From: Streptococcus sanguinis SK49 | GTDB lineage: Bacteria; Bacillota; Bacilli; Lactobacillales; Streptococcaceae | DNA length: 64,000 nucleotides | NCBI RefSeq assembly: GCF_000212815.1 | Contig: NZ_GL890985.1 | Coordinates: forward strand, 1,400,339 to 1,464,338 | Direction of reading: 5' to 3' | Part shown: piece by piece, positions 53,850 to 61,668 of the stretch | Layout of the letters: each line of letters starts with the position of its first letter | Position numbering within the stretch: position 1 is the stretch's first letter | Made by a program: the position numbers and the translations under genes | Notes under the pieces: model-generated | Told to the model about the DNA's origin: nothing | Seen by the model: the letters and a program-made list of their open reading frames with translations, nothing else | Databases searched by the model: none

Positions 53850-55520
53850 TTAATCCTCTTGAATGGTAATTTTTTCTGCTAAAAAGTCAAATCCCTCTGG
53901 AATCAAGCTTTCCTCTTCCTTCTCTTCAGCCTCTGCCTTGCCATTGCGGCTGCGAGCTGAAAAGTCCGCCCGAATCTTGGTCCACTCTTCTAAGGAAATA
54001 GCCAAAATCTCTGGTGAAAATCCTGCCGCATTGCTGAGGATATTACCAAACATAGTATTGAGATTGTACCGCTTCATGGTCTGCTCAGCGTTGAAGTTAG
54101 ACTCAAAAGCTAAGATAGCGTGGCTTTCGTTGGCGGCCACTGGCTGCGAGCCTGCCAGCAAGGCCCTATCAGCTCCAGCAAGACTTTCGATAATCTCACC
54201 CCAAGCATTCTGTAGCTTGGTCAGATTGCTGCGAGCCAGGCTTGGATTGTCAACAGCCTCTTCTAGGATGGCATTGACCTTATTGCGGTCTGCTCGGTAG
54301 CCCTTAGACTTCTGCGGCCGAATATCCGAAGTTTTGACAGCTGCTGCAGGTTTCCCATTGCCATTAGCCAGCTGCTGCTTGAGACTATCTATCTCTTGTC
54401 TCAATCCCTTAAGTTCATCAGCTAGATTATCCGGAATCGCTGGCGCTGTAGGAAGGCTGCTAGTCTCTGCCAGTCGAATGGTCATCATTTCTGTATAAAT
54501 CTTGGGCTGCAGGCTGTTCTTGATGTCTGCCAAACTCTTGGTCGCCATATCTATCATGGCAAAGAGAGTGTCCTGCGGTGTCTTGAGATTTTCCAAAAAG
54601 AGCTCGCTGGCATGATGATTTTCCCCGCCAGTTTTGACAATAATCAAGTCACGCAGATATTGCAGGAGGTCCGTCACAAAACGGGCCATGTTTTTGCCAC
54701 TGTCAAAAATCAGATTGAGATTATCCAAGGCTGCTACTGCATCATGAGCAATCAAGGCTGCTACATAGGCATCCAAGGCTCCTAAGCTGATAGAGCCAGT
54801 GATTTCTTCGGCAATGTCTGTAGTCAAACGATTTTCCTGAGTTAAGCTAAGAGCCTGGTCAAGTATAGATAGGGCATCCCGCATACCGCCTTCAGCTCGG
54901 CGAGCAATAATCTGCACACCTTCCTGCTCAAAGTCAATGCCTTCCTGATCTAAAATCCACTCAATATGACCAATAATGTCCTGCGTCTTGATAGACTTAA
55001 ACTCAAAACGCTGGACGCGGGAAAGAATGGTCGCCGGAATCTTATGCAGCTCTGTCGTCGCTAGGATAAAGACCACATTTTCTGTCGGTTCTTCCAAGGT
55101 CTTGAGCAAGGCGTTAAAAGCCCCAGTCGAGAGCATGTGGACCTCGTCAATGATATAGACCTTGTGCTTAGCGAGACTAGGCGCATAGGTAGATTTGTCC
55201 CGAATATCACGAATCTCATCTACCCCATTATTTGAAGCAGCGTCGATTTCGATAACATCTTCAAGGCTTCCCTCAGTAATGGCCTTACAAATATAGCAGT
55301 CATTACAGGGCTCACCGTCCTTTTGATTCGGACAATTCATAGCCTTGGCAAAAATCTTGGCAACACTGGTTTTTCCTGTTCCACGTGGACCAGAAAAGAG
55401 ATAGGCATGGCTGATTTTTCCTTGCTCCACAGCCTGACGCAGAGTGGTAGCCACTACTTGCTGTCCCACCAGCTGACCAAAGGTCTGACTGCGATATTTC
55501 CGATATAAAGCTTGATACAT
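53850..55520 (-). CDS. dnaX: DNA polymerase III subunit gamma/tau
   Basis: Clamp-loader ATPase. The 556-residue protein starts YQALYRKYRSQTFGQLVGQ and has Walker A GPRGTGKTS at 44-52, the zinc module Cys63, Cys72, Cys75, Cys78, Walker B VYIIDEVHMLS and the sensor ATTELHKIPATILSRVQRFEF. The C-terminal half after about 370 is the variable tau region. No A-rich slippery frameshift signal with an adjacent stop was noticed, so one full-length product is expected. Its ATG overlaps the stop of the GAF gene (TAATG). Confidence 0.97.
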   Translation of the reverse strand: MYQALYRKYRSQTFGQLVGQQVVATTLRQAVEQGKISHAYLFSGPRGTGKTSVAKIFAKAMNCPNQKDGEPCNDCYICKAITEGSLEDVIEIDAASNNGVDEIRDIRDKSTYAPSLAKHKVYIIDEVHMLSTGAFNALLKTLEEPTENVVFILATTELHKIPATILSRVQRFEFKSIKTQDIIGHIEWILDQEGIDFEQEGVQIIARRAEGGMRDALSILDQALSLTQENRLTTDIAEEITGSISLGALDAYVAALIAHDAVAALDNLNLIFDSGKNMARFVTDLLQYLRDLIIVKTGGENHHASELFLENLKTPQDTLFAMIDMATKSLADIKNSLQPKIYTEMMTIRLAETSSLPTAPAIPDNLADELKGLRQEIDSLKQQLANGNGKPAAAVKTSDIRPQKSKGYRADRNKVNAILEEAVDNPSLARSNLTKLQNAWGEIIESLAGADRALLAGSQPVAANESHAILAFESNFNAEQTMKRYNLNTMFGNILSNAAGFSPEILAISLEEWTKIRADFSARSRNGKAEAEEKEEESLIPEGFDFLAEKITIQED

Positions 55521-56017
55521 TAGGCTTTTTCTCCAAACATTTCAAAATTCCAAATCGTTTTTTCAAGCAAAATCTGGACAAACTTTTCCAGATATTCCTG
55601 ATCTACCTTATCATAATCACCCGTCAAGGCTGAGTCCAAATCTAGCACTCCAAGCAGGCGACCATCTTTTACCATGGGCACCACAATTTCGCTCTTAGCC
55701 CGGCTATCACAAGAGATATAATTGGCATGCTGGGTCACATCATCTACGATAATCGTCTCTTTTTTCTCAGCAGATTCCCCACATACACCCTTGCCTAAGG
55801 CAATATGGACACAGGAAACACCGCCCTGAAAAGGCCCCAAAATTAGCTCATTACCATCAAAAAGATAGAAACCAGTAAAAACCGAATTAGGCAGCGCTTG
55901 ATTGAGAAGTGCGCTAGCGTTCGACAAATTTGCCAAAGCATTGGTCTCACCCTCTAACAAGGCTTCCAGCTGAGCCAGTAAAAGTTGATAACTTGAAATT
56001 TTTTCTTTTGTATTCAT
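55520..56017 (-). CDS. GAF-domain free methionine-(R)-sulfoxide reductase
   Basis: Reduces free methionine R-sulfoxide. Starting at the ATG 56017 ([14 protein letters not shown]), the 165-residue GAF protein has the three conserved fRMsr cysteines, Cys69 and Cys79 ([16 protein letters not shown]) and Cys103 ([11 protein letters not shown]), plus the active-site segment GVLDLDS. No Shine-Dalgarno precedes the ATG. Instead TATAAT ends 7 nt before it, suggesting a leaderless transcript. The upstream TTG at 56050 would give 176 residues but also lacks a ribosome site. It is coupled to dnaX by TAATG. Confidence 0.9.
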   Translation of the reverse strand: MNTKEKISSYQLLLAQLEALLEGETNALANLSNASALLNQALPNSVFTGFYLFDGNELILGPFQGGVSCVHIALGKGVCGESAEKKETIIVDDVTQHANYISCDSRAKSEIVVPMVKDGRLLGVLDLDSALTGDYDKVDQEYLEKFVQILLEKTIWNFEMFGEKA

Positions 56018-56046
56018 AGAGTCTATTATATCAAAAAGCCGGTCTT

Positions 56047-56877
56047 TCAACCAAGCTTTTCTTTAATTTTGTTATTCAAAAATTCATCAATCAGTCTATT
56101 TACAATATCGGGTTGGTCGGTATTAGAATTGTGCCCCGCCTTATCAATCCATTGAACAGACTTCCCAGTATTTCTTTCATAGGCCTTCAAATATCGTATA
56201 CAAGACCCTGCACGATCTTCTTTTCCACATATAACCAATTGTGGACATTTTACTTCATAGGAAAGTTTGTTCTCCACTGCTTCTGAAAATATCTTATATC
56301 CGTATCCCGCAAGACGAGCATACCTTTCTTGATCGCCATCATAAATCATCATATCATACATCAGTTTTCTTCCATAGTCTGTTGTTGATACGCTTTTAGG
56401 GCCTGATTTCAAAAGAGATTTCCATGGATAGATTCTATAAATTGCCTCCATATTTTTTAAGAGCCACAATTCCATAGCTGTATAATACTTCCTTTGAAGG
56501 GATGGTGAATCAATCGTAACAAGACCTTTTAATTTCTCAGGAAAAAGTTGAGCATAAACCTGTCCTACATATCCTCCCATTGACTGACCAATTACTATTG
56601 GATTTTCTATTCTCTCTTTGATAAATATTTCATCCAGCCAACTTGCTAAATCAAATAAAGTAAAATCGAGACGAAATGGATAGGATGAAGCATGTCCAGG
56701 TGCGTCCCAAACCAAGACTCTATATGTATCTTTAAAATATTCTATTTGTTTTTCAAATAACCTATGGTCAGCAGTTAGCCCAGGTAAAAAGATAAGAGCA
56801 CTTTGGGATGATTCAACAGCATCATTTGTCCAATAATGAATTATTCCACTTGGTGTTTCATATATTTTTTCAATCAA
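56047..56877 (-). CDS. Alpha/beta hydrolase
   Basis: A 276-residue alpha/beta-hydrolase fold protein with an oxyanion-loop motif [12 protein letters not shown], nucleophile elbow GQSMGG (Ser99), acid in CGKEDRAG and His in DKAGHNSN. The substrate is unknown. The only in-frame start is a TTG, with no clear ribosome site and a stop one codon upstream. The gene looks more AT-rich than its neighbours (runs such as ATTTTTTAAGAG, AATTTTGTTATTC), which may point to transfer. No neighbour suggests a pathway. Confidence 0.82.
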   Translation of the reverse strand: MIEKIYETPSGIIHYWTNDAVESSQSALIFLPGLTADHRLFEKQIEYFKDTYRVLVWDAPGHASSYPFRLDFTLFDLASWLDEIFIKERIENPIVIGQSMGGYVGQVYAQLFPEKLKGLVTIDSPSLQRKYYTAMELWLLKNMEAIYRIYPWKSLLKSGPKSVSTTDYGRKLMYDMMIYDGDQERYARLAGYGYKIFSEAVENKLSYEVKCPQLVICGKEDRAGSCIRYLKAYERNTGKSVQWIDKAGHNSNTDQPDIVNRLIDEFLNNKIKEKLG

Positions 56878-56981
56878 AGTTCAACACTCGCATTCTAATT
56901 TGTTTAATCTAGTTTATCTCAATTGCACTCAGTCCTCTTATTAGAGTTTCTCAAGTAGGTCAACTAGAACATATATTCTGC

Positions 56982-57605
56982 TTACTTATCCTCCTCCAAA
57001 ACCCTCACTTCTTCACCCTCCACAAGCACAGCTTGGCGATTATTGAGGGGAAACAGATTCAGCTGGTCGCTGTATGTATCCAGAGTCGCTTGGGCACTTT
57101 CGACAAAGGGTTCTTCGCCAAGATGAGGCAGGACATAAAAATCCACCTCGTTTAGTGCCTCTGTATCATTCAGTTCTGCTGCAACCGACTTATCGTCCAT
57201 AATCTTATTATAGTCAATGTCCTTGGCTGTGATGATAGCACCCGCAGATTCGCCCACATAAACCATTCCATCTGCAATCTGCTCTTTTATCAAGGATAGA
57301 AGCTGCTTTTTCTTTAGTTCTTGCAGAAGGTAAAAAGTATTGCCACCAGAGACATAGAGGAGTTTGCTTTGGAAAATTTTGGCCTGAGCTGTCTCTCTAT
57401 CACAAGCTGAAATATCTAAAATTTCTACTTGAAATCCCAAGTCCGCAAAGGTCTGCTGGGCTTCGTCAATATAACCCCTGTAGTCTTCTACATTTCCAGC
57501 CGTCGGGATAAAAAGCACATGTTTGCCCAATTGCTTTTCAGATACATATTGTCTGAACAAGTTCTTGACTCCCCCAAAATATGAACATAAAAATAATTGT
57601 TTCAT
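56982..57605 (-). CDS. Peptidase E-like (S51 family) protein
   Basis: A 207-residue S51 member. The nucleophile elbow VGESAGAII places the catalytic serine at Ser120, and the His of LPHLGEEP is His161; LYVSGGNTFYLL is the usual strand before it. E. coli PepE cleaves Asp-X dipeptides, but many Firmicute relatives have unknown substrates. It has a strong AAGGAGG ribosome site and lies 11 nt after a methyltransferase remnant, so it probably shares a transcript with it and the GrpB gene. It is intact. Confidence 0.88.
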   Translation of the reverse strand: MKQLFLCSYFGGVKNLFRQYVSEKQLGKHVLFIPTAGNVEDYRGYIDEAQQTFADLGFQVEILDISACDRETAQAKIFQSKLLYVSGGNTFYLLQELKKKQLLSLIKEQIADGMVYVGESAGAIITAKDIDYNKIMDDKSVAAELNDTEALNEVDFYVLPHLGEEPFVESAQATLDTYSDQLNLFPLNNRQAVLVEGEEVRVLEEDK

Positions 57606-57616
57606 AGGATACCTCC

Positions 57617-57934
57617 TTATTTTTTTCTAATTTCATAAAGAATCCATTGGCCCTTTTTTTGACTATCGATGAGATGTAAATCCAAGTCTGTCAAATAGTT
57701 TTCCAGTTTTTCTTGCTTTGTAAAGTCTGGTAGGTAATAAGCTAATTTGCTCCATTCACATGCCAGTAAGATGATTCCATCTGGCTTAAGAATCCGCTTA
57801 AGTTCTAGGAACGCCCGAGTTAAATCCGACCAATGAAAATGAGTCTGAAAGGCTGTAATCAAATTCTTTGATTGGTATATTAGGTAAAGAAATGCCAGAA
57901 TAATCAGAAGGCCAATCATTGCTAGATAAATCAT
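57617..57934 (-). pseudogene. Truncated SAM methyltransferase remnant with membrane segment
   Basis: A 105-residue ORF joins a hydrophobic helix (about 1-21, MIYLAMIGLLIILAFLYLIY) directly to what looks like only the C-terminal part of a class I methyltransferase (ITAFQTHFHWSDLTRAFLEL, then RILKPDGIILLACEWSKLAYYL). The SAM-binding motif I is absent. The shape suggests an internal deletion that fused a short membrane N terminus with a methyltransferase tail. It may still be translated, since AGGGGG precedes the ATG and it overlaps the GrpB stop by ATGA. Confidence 0.6.
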
Positions 57935-58512
57935 CTGTCTTCCCCCTCATATCTTCCGCCATAAAGCTTTTTAGCTTTCTCTGTATAGTTCTTAATAAAC
58001 TCCGTTTTCGCCTCTGTATAGGCATCACGGTTGTGCTCATATTGCTTCCACAAGGACAGCTTGAGCCTCTCATAGTCTTTAGCTACAGCAGGGTGCTCCT
58101 GTAAATAGTCTCTAAAGTAAAGTTCATCATGATCACCCTCATAGCGCAGATGAAGATGGAAAACCCGCTCCGCAAAACCACTCGGTGTGTAGCCTTTATT
58201 GAATGACATCCGCCCTTGGCTTTCTGACATGAGCAGATAACCATTTTGCAGCAGCAAGTCTCTCCTTACCGCCATATCTGTTTCTTTGGGAATTTCCAGC
58301 AAGATATCCACTATTGGCTTAGCCCAGATGGTCTTTACCGATGTCGAACCGATATGACTAATCCGAACCAGCTGATTTGCAGGCAAAAAACTCAAGAGCT
58401 GAAGCCGCTCCTCATCATACCAGTCTTTCCACTCAGCCTGATGCTCTCTTAAAAAAATCGGAAAAAGCTGCCACAACTCCTCGAGTGACATTTCCTCTAA
58501 AGATGGAATCAT
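57931..58512 (-). CDS. GrpB-family nucleotidyltransferase-like protein
   Basis: A UPF0157/GrpB protein of 193 residues, with the family motif VRISHIGSTSV followed by IWAKPIVDILLEI (the nucleotidyltransferase-type G-S...D-x-L arrangement). The biological substrate of the family is not established. The ATG at 58512 is chosen over the GTG two codons upstream because GGAGG is 5 nt before it. It is divergent from the secreted nuclease gene and coupled to the methyltransferase remnant. Confidence 0.87.
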   Translation of the reverse strand: MIPSLEEMSLEELWQLFPIFLREHQAEWKDWYDEERLQLLSFLPANQLVRISHIGSTSVKTIWAKPIVDILLEIPKETDMAVRRDLLLQNGYLLMSESQGRMSFNKGYTPSGFAERVFHLHLRYEGDHDELYFRDYLQEHPAVAKDYERLKLSLWKQYEHNRDAYTEAKTEFIKNYTEKAKKLYGGRYEGEDR

Positions 58513-58614
58513 AAGCACCTCCTTAGATAATTTATATATATTATACCAAAAACAAGTTTATGATTGTTTTAAAATATTTTAGAAATCTTTCTGTAACACA
58601 AACGTAACTTTTTC

Positions 58615-58643
58615 TTGAAAAACTATTTAATTTATAGTAGAAT
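58615..58643 (+). promoter_or_regulatory. Nuclease gene promoter
   Basis: TTGAAA (58615-58620), a 17-nt spacer and TAGAAT (58638-58643), followed by AGGGAGA before the ATG at 58675. Confidence 0.75.
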
Positions 58644-58674
58644 GAAATCGGATACATATCCAGGGAGAAATATT

Positions 58675-59676
58675 ATGAACAAATTTAGGACTAAAAAAAA
58701 GTATTTTATAATTCTGTGCCTTCTTTTTATTATTTCGCAAATATTTGCAACACCAACAATAATTGCAAATCAGAATAAATCAGAACCTATTCAAACGCTT
58801 CATGAATCTGATGAAAATGAAATTGGCACTCTATTTTTTACTGGCTCCTATCAACTTAGACTAGGTAAAAAAGATAAATATGGAAGAGCAACTGCAGCCC
58901 ATATCCAACTACAATATCAACATCAACCTAAGAAAAAACGCGAAGGAAGGTTAACCTATAATCCGGTAGGATGGCATAATTATAAGTTTTACTATGGCAA
59001 TGGTAAGCAAAAGACCTGGCTCATGAATAGAGGACATCTCATTGGATATCAGTTCAGTGGACTTAATGATGAGGGACGGAACTTGGTACCTTTAACAGCT
59101 TGGCTCAACACTGGAACTTTTAAGGGAACGGATGAAAACAATTCCGACAGTATGCTATACTACGAGAAGCGATTAGATCAATGGTTGGAAGCTAATCCAA
59201 ATAATTGGCTCGACTATAAAGTTACACCAATTTACCATGATGATGAGCTATTACCTCGTCAGATTGAATTACAATTTGTAGGATTAGATATGTCAGGTAA
59301 TATTGTCAGCATTCATTTAGGTGGGAAGGAATCTATTGACCAGGATGGGATGTCACATGTCCTTCTAGACAACCTCTCTCCAAATGCTGAACTAAACTAT
59401 CAAAAAGGGACAGCAAAGAATACTATGGATCAAAACAGTTCTAATTCTGCTGCCTCATCCGAGAACTCTTCTGCTTCAATTCCATCTGAGTCAAATACTA
59501 ATTCTTTAACATCTACTGAACAAGAAAAAACTGTCTATGTTGCAAGACAGGGAACAGCCCAAGCCTACTGGTATGATATTAACCGTATGCCTTCAAATAC
59601 TAATTTTGATAATGTGGTAACTATGACTGAATCACAAGCTATATCCCAAGGAAAACATCATTCATCCAAAGAGTAA
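58675..59676 (+). CDS. Secreted DNA/RNA non-specific endonuclease
   Basis: Extracellular nuclease of the EndA/streptodornase (beta-beta-alpha metal) type. The start is the ATG at 58675 (MNKFRTKKKYF), with AGGGAGA upstream, giving 333 residues. A signal peptide (about 1-31) is followed by the nuclease domain (about 50-250), with the catalytic motif MNRGH (His121; NRGH in place of the EndA DRGH, as in several streptococcal DNases) and LTAWLNTG. A Ser/Asn-rich linker (about 262-300) leads to a 45-residue tail resembling small Cys-containing binding modules but without Cys. Roles in DNA scavenging, NET escape or competence are possible. Confidence 0.9.
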   Translation: MNKFRTKKKYFIILCLLFIISQIFATPTIIANQNKSEPIQTLHESDENEIGTLFFTGSYQLRLGKKDKYGRATAAHIQLQYQHQPKKKREGRLTYNPVGWHNYKFYYGNGKQKTWLMNRGHLIGYQFSGLNDEGRNLVPLTAWLNTGTFKGTDENNSDSMLYYEKRLDQWLEANPNNWLDYKVTPIYHDDELLPRQIELQFVGLDMSGNIVSIHLGGKESIDQDGMSHVLLDNLSPNAELNYQKGTAKNTMDQNSSNSAASSENSSASIPSESNTNSLTSTEQEKTVYVARQGTAQAYWYDINRMPSNTNFDNVVTMTESQAISQGKHHSSKE

Positions 59677-59680
59677 AACA

Positions 59681-59711
59681 AAAAGTTAGGGAAGAACTTC
59701 CTAACTTTTTT
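59681..59711. terminator. Bidirectional terminator between nuclease and DUF3307 genes
   Basis: AAAAGTTAGGGAA/TTCCTAACTTTTTT forms a stem of about 12 bp with U-tails on both strands. It overlaps the stop codon of the DUF3307 gene. Confidence 0.85.
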
Positions 59712-60447
59712 ACCAATAAAGACAGCCGTAAACAAGCAAGACTGCAATCATACTGAAAAGCGAGCCAATTAGGTAGTATTCAGCAAAGGACTGGCTTTCT
59801 GAAATCTTATTATAGCGGGCAATAGACTTAGCTGTAAAAACTAGCCCAATGGCAGTAAACTGCCCGAAAATAAGAGAAAGTCCCATAATCAAGCGCTCTA
59901 ATATCCCAATCATGGCTCCAGCCCCCGCAATAGTCTCTCCGCTGTCTTCTCCTGCCTGATACTTACTGAAGAAGAGTTTAAAGAGGATATTAACCAGCTT
60001 ACCAGTAAGGGCGAAGAAAAAGAGAGCCTGCAGCATGAGGTAGCGCCCAGACAGCCAATTAGTTGCTGGAATTTGCTGCTGACCTAAGAGAAAATAAAGA
60101 GCAAAAATGCTAATCAGATGCAAGACCTGATCCAGTATAAAGGCAAACTTTTGAGCATGATGGCGGACAATCGATGAATTCAGCCTATTCTTCAAGAAGT
60201 CAATAAGCGCATGACTGAACCAGACCAAGGCGAAATATAGCAGATAATTAGGTAAGATGAGCCCCAAGAGCAACAAGGGCAGCAGAACAATTCCCAAATG
60301 GAGAATTAAGAAATTCATCCGCCGGCTTTTAAGGTCAGCCATTTTCTGACTTTGAAGCTGAAAATCAGCTAGTACATGAGCCAGCAAAGTCAACACAAGA
60401 ATCGGATTCTGCATGAAAAATTCTGAAAATCCTATAAAATTTGTCAT
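59710..60447 (-). CDS. DUF3307 membrane protein (SatE-like), partner of SatD
   Basis: A 245-residue polytopic membrane protein with about six to seven helices. His/Asp pairs sit within predicted membrane segments: His24-x3-Asp28 (AHVLADF), His50 (ILHLG), His79-x3-Asp83 (SHALIDF) and Asp106-x3-His110 (LDQVLHL). Such repeated H-x3-D patterns suggest an intramembrane metal site, but no activity is established for DUF3307. Its ATG overlaps the satD stop (ATGA), so the two are translated together. In S. mutans the satC-satD-satE genes affect acid tolerance; equating this protein with SatE is from memory. Confidence 0.8.
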   Translation of the reverse strand: MTNFIGFSEFFMQNPILVLTLLAHVLADFQLQSQKMADLKSRRMNFLILHLGIVLLPLLLLGLILPNYLLYFALVWFSHALIDFLKNRLNSSIVRHHAQKFAFILDQVLHLISIFALYFLLGQQQIPATNWLSGRYLMLQALFFFALTGKLVNILFKLFFSKYQAGEDSGETIAGAGAMIGILERLIMGLSLIFGQFTAIGLVFTAKSIARYNKISESQSFAEYYLIGSLFSMIAVLLVYGCLYW

Positions 60448-61109
60448 TCTTCAACCTCCTTTGCTGCCTTTAGAATCATTCTCATAGCTAAACGGCGATT
60501 TCTCAGATAAATCTTCAAACCAGACGACTTGAGCCGCTTACTAAGCGCACTGGGACTAATCTGCAACAGCTCTGCTATTTCTCCATGAGAAAAATTCTCA
60601 TCATAGATATATTCCATGAGCATCCGCTCCAGAACCTCTCTCTGACTGGCATTCCACTTGCTCTGGATAAATGAAGTAGCTGCCAGCACCGTATTGACCT
60701 CCTGACTGACCTCTTCATCTCCCAAGGATACAGCTATACGGCTGCTGCCGTAGTCGTTCTTCTCATGAATAGCCTCAATGGCTGCGCGGGCCCTCCAGTA
60801 GGCCGGACCGTCCGCACCAATACTCTGCTCCCGATTGATATCCGTCACAATCTCCCCCAGACCAAGCCCAAAGCGAATCGGATGAGGAAAGCCCAAGGCA
60901 ATCTGATCAAGGAGCTGCATAATCTCTGGATTAGGCCGTAGCAAAGCCTGAAACTCATCTCCAGTCGTTACTGTAAAGGGCGACACCAGATAATCCTGAT
61001 AATCCTGATTTAGCACCGCCATCATGTCCTGCAGGTCCTTCTGCGCCTGCTTGCGATTTTTCAGCTGTTTGGATTCTATTAAATCTCCAATAAGAGCAAT
61101 ATAAAACAT
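60444..61109 (-). CDS. satD: SatD-family protein: cyclase-like palm domain plus HTH
   Basis: A 221-residue protein of the SatD family. The N-terminal part (about 1-130) shows, in order, ALIGD (Asp9), TVTTGDEFQALL (Asp51-Glu52), IRFGLGLGEI (79-87) and GADGPAYWRARAAIEA (98-113). This resembles the motif order of class III nucleotidyl cyclases (metal Asp, GDxxxA, RxGIxxGE, NxxAR). The C-terminal part (about 155-205) is an HTH of sigma-region-4 type (SHGEIAELLQISPSALSKRL). It was studied in S. mutans as an acid-tolerance gene; the biochemical role is not known to me. A strong promoter with a palindrome over the -10 precedes it. Confidence 0.85.
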   Translation of the reverse strand: MFYIALIGDLIESKQLKNRKQAQKDLQDMMAVLNQDYQDYLVSPFTVTTGDEFQALLRPNPEIMQLLDQIALGFPHPIRFGLGLGEIVTDINREQSIGADGPAYWRARAAIEAIHEKNDYGSSRIAVSLGDEEVSQEVNTVLAATSFIQSKWNASQREVLERMLMEYIYDENFSHGEIAELLQISPSALSKRLKSSGLKIYLRNRRLAMRMILKAAKEVEE

Positions 61110-61126
61110 ACCAAACCTCCTTTAAG

Positions 61127-61196
61127 TCCATTATAAAGGAAAATTTTAAAAATGTCTATTTAAACGGCAACTTTTTAGAATATCCATTGTAAAGGA
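61127..61196 (-). promoter_or_regulatory. satD promoter with two near-palindromic operator-like sites
   Basis: Minus strand: TAGACA (61158-61153), 17-nt spacer, TATAAT (61135-61130). The -10 is embedded in the near-palindrome TCCtTTATAAtGGA (61140-61127). A second copy, TCCtTTACAAtGGA, lies 56 bp upstream at 61196-61183. They differ at one base and have the same imperfect dyad, which suggests binding by a dimer, most simply the HTH of SatD. Confidence 0.7.
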
Positions 61197-61200
61197 AAGA

Positions 61201-61518
61201 CTATTTTTTCTTTTTAGGTGCTGGTAAGGCAGAGTAGGCAGCTTCAATTAGATTACAGAGAAAAGCGGAATCTTCTACTTCTTTTATATGAAGCATTGGC
61301 TTTGCACCTGAATAAGGAGACTCATAAACCGGATTTTCAAAAAATTCCAGAACTGGCTGAACCGGCTTGATCAGCAAGCGATTGTCATAAATCCCACCAA
61401 ATAAACGCCCCCGATAATAGAGCAAATATTCCCCCATCATCTTGCGAAAGCTGATTTCTTGACCTAAGCCCTGCAGCTGCTTCAGGATAAAATCCAAATA
61501 TTCTTGACTAGATGCCAT
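61201..61518 (-). CDS. TfoX/Sxy N-terminal-domain-like protein
   Basis: A 105-residue protein resembling the stand-alone N-terminal domain of TfoX/Sxy (pattern RKMMGEYLLYYRGRLFGGIYDNRLLIK). In gamma-proteobacteria full-length TfoX regulates competence; the role of the single-domain Firmicute version is unknown, and a competence function should not be assumed. It ends in PAPKKKK. The gene stops at the edge of the upstream satD operator-like site and is transcribed in the same direction. Confidence 0.82.
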   Translation of the reverse strand: MASSQEYLDFILKQLQGLGQEISFRKMMGEYLLYYRGRLFGGIYDNRLLIKPVQPVLEFFENPVYESPYSGAKPMLHIKEVEDSAFLCNLIEAAYSALPAPKKKK

Positions 61519-61627
61519 CGGAACACCTCCATGAATTGATACTTTATTATACCAAAAATAGACGGAGATTTCTTGACTAAGAGATTAACTCATCTCCTTC
61601 AATCCTTAGTCTGTCTATCCTCAAGTA

Positions 61628-61665
61628 AGCAAAAAAGCTAGAACTTACAAGTCTAACTCTTTTAC
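61628..61665 (-). terminator. Terminator of the osmoprotectant transporter operon
   Basis: Minus strand: AGTTAGA/TCTAGCT (one G-U pair) is followed by TTTTTTG, 10 bases after the permease stop. Confidence 0.72.
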
Positions 61666-61668
61666 TTA

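Noticed and set aside
53850-55520. Programmed frameshift in dnaX
   Set aside because: No A6G-type slippery heptamer followed by a near stop was noticed; Gram-positive dnaX normally makes a single product.
59710-61109. Toxin-antitoxin reading of the satD/DUF3307 pair
   Set aside because: The proteins are too large, the upstream gene has cyclase-like motifs, and the family has been described in acid tolerance. No feature specifically supports a toxin.
61201-61518. Competence regulator function for the TfoX-like protein
   Set aside because: Only the small N-terminal-type domain is present, and streptococcal competence does not use TfoX.
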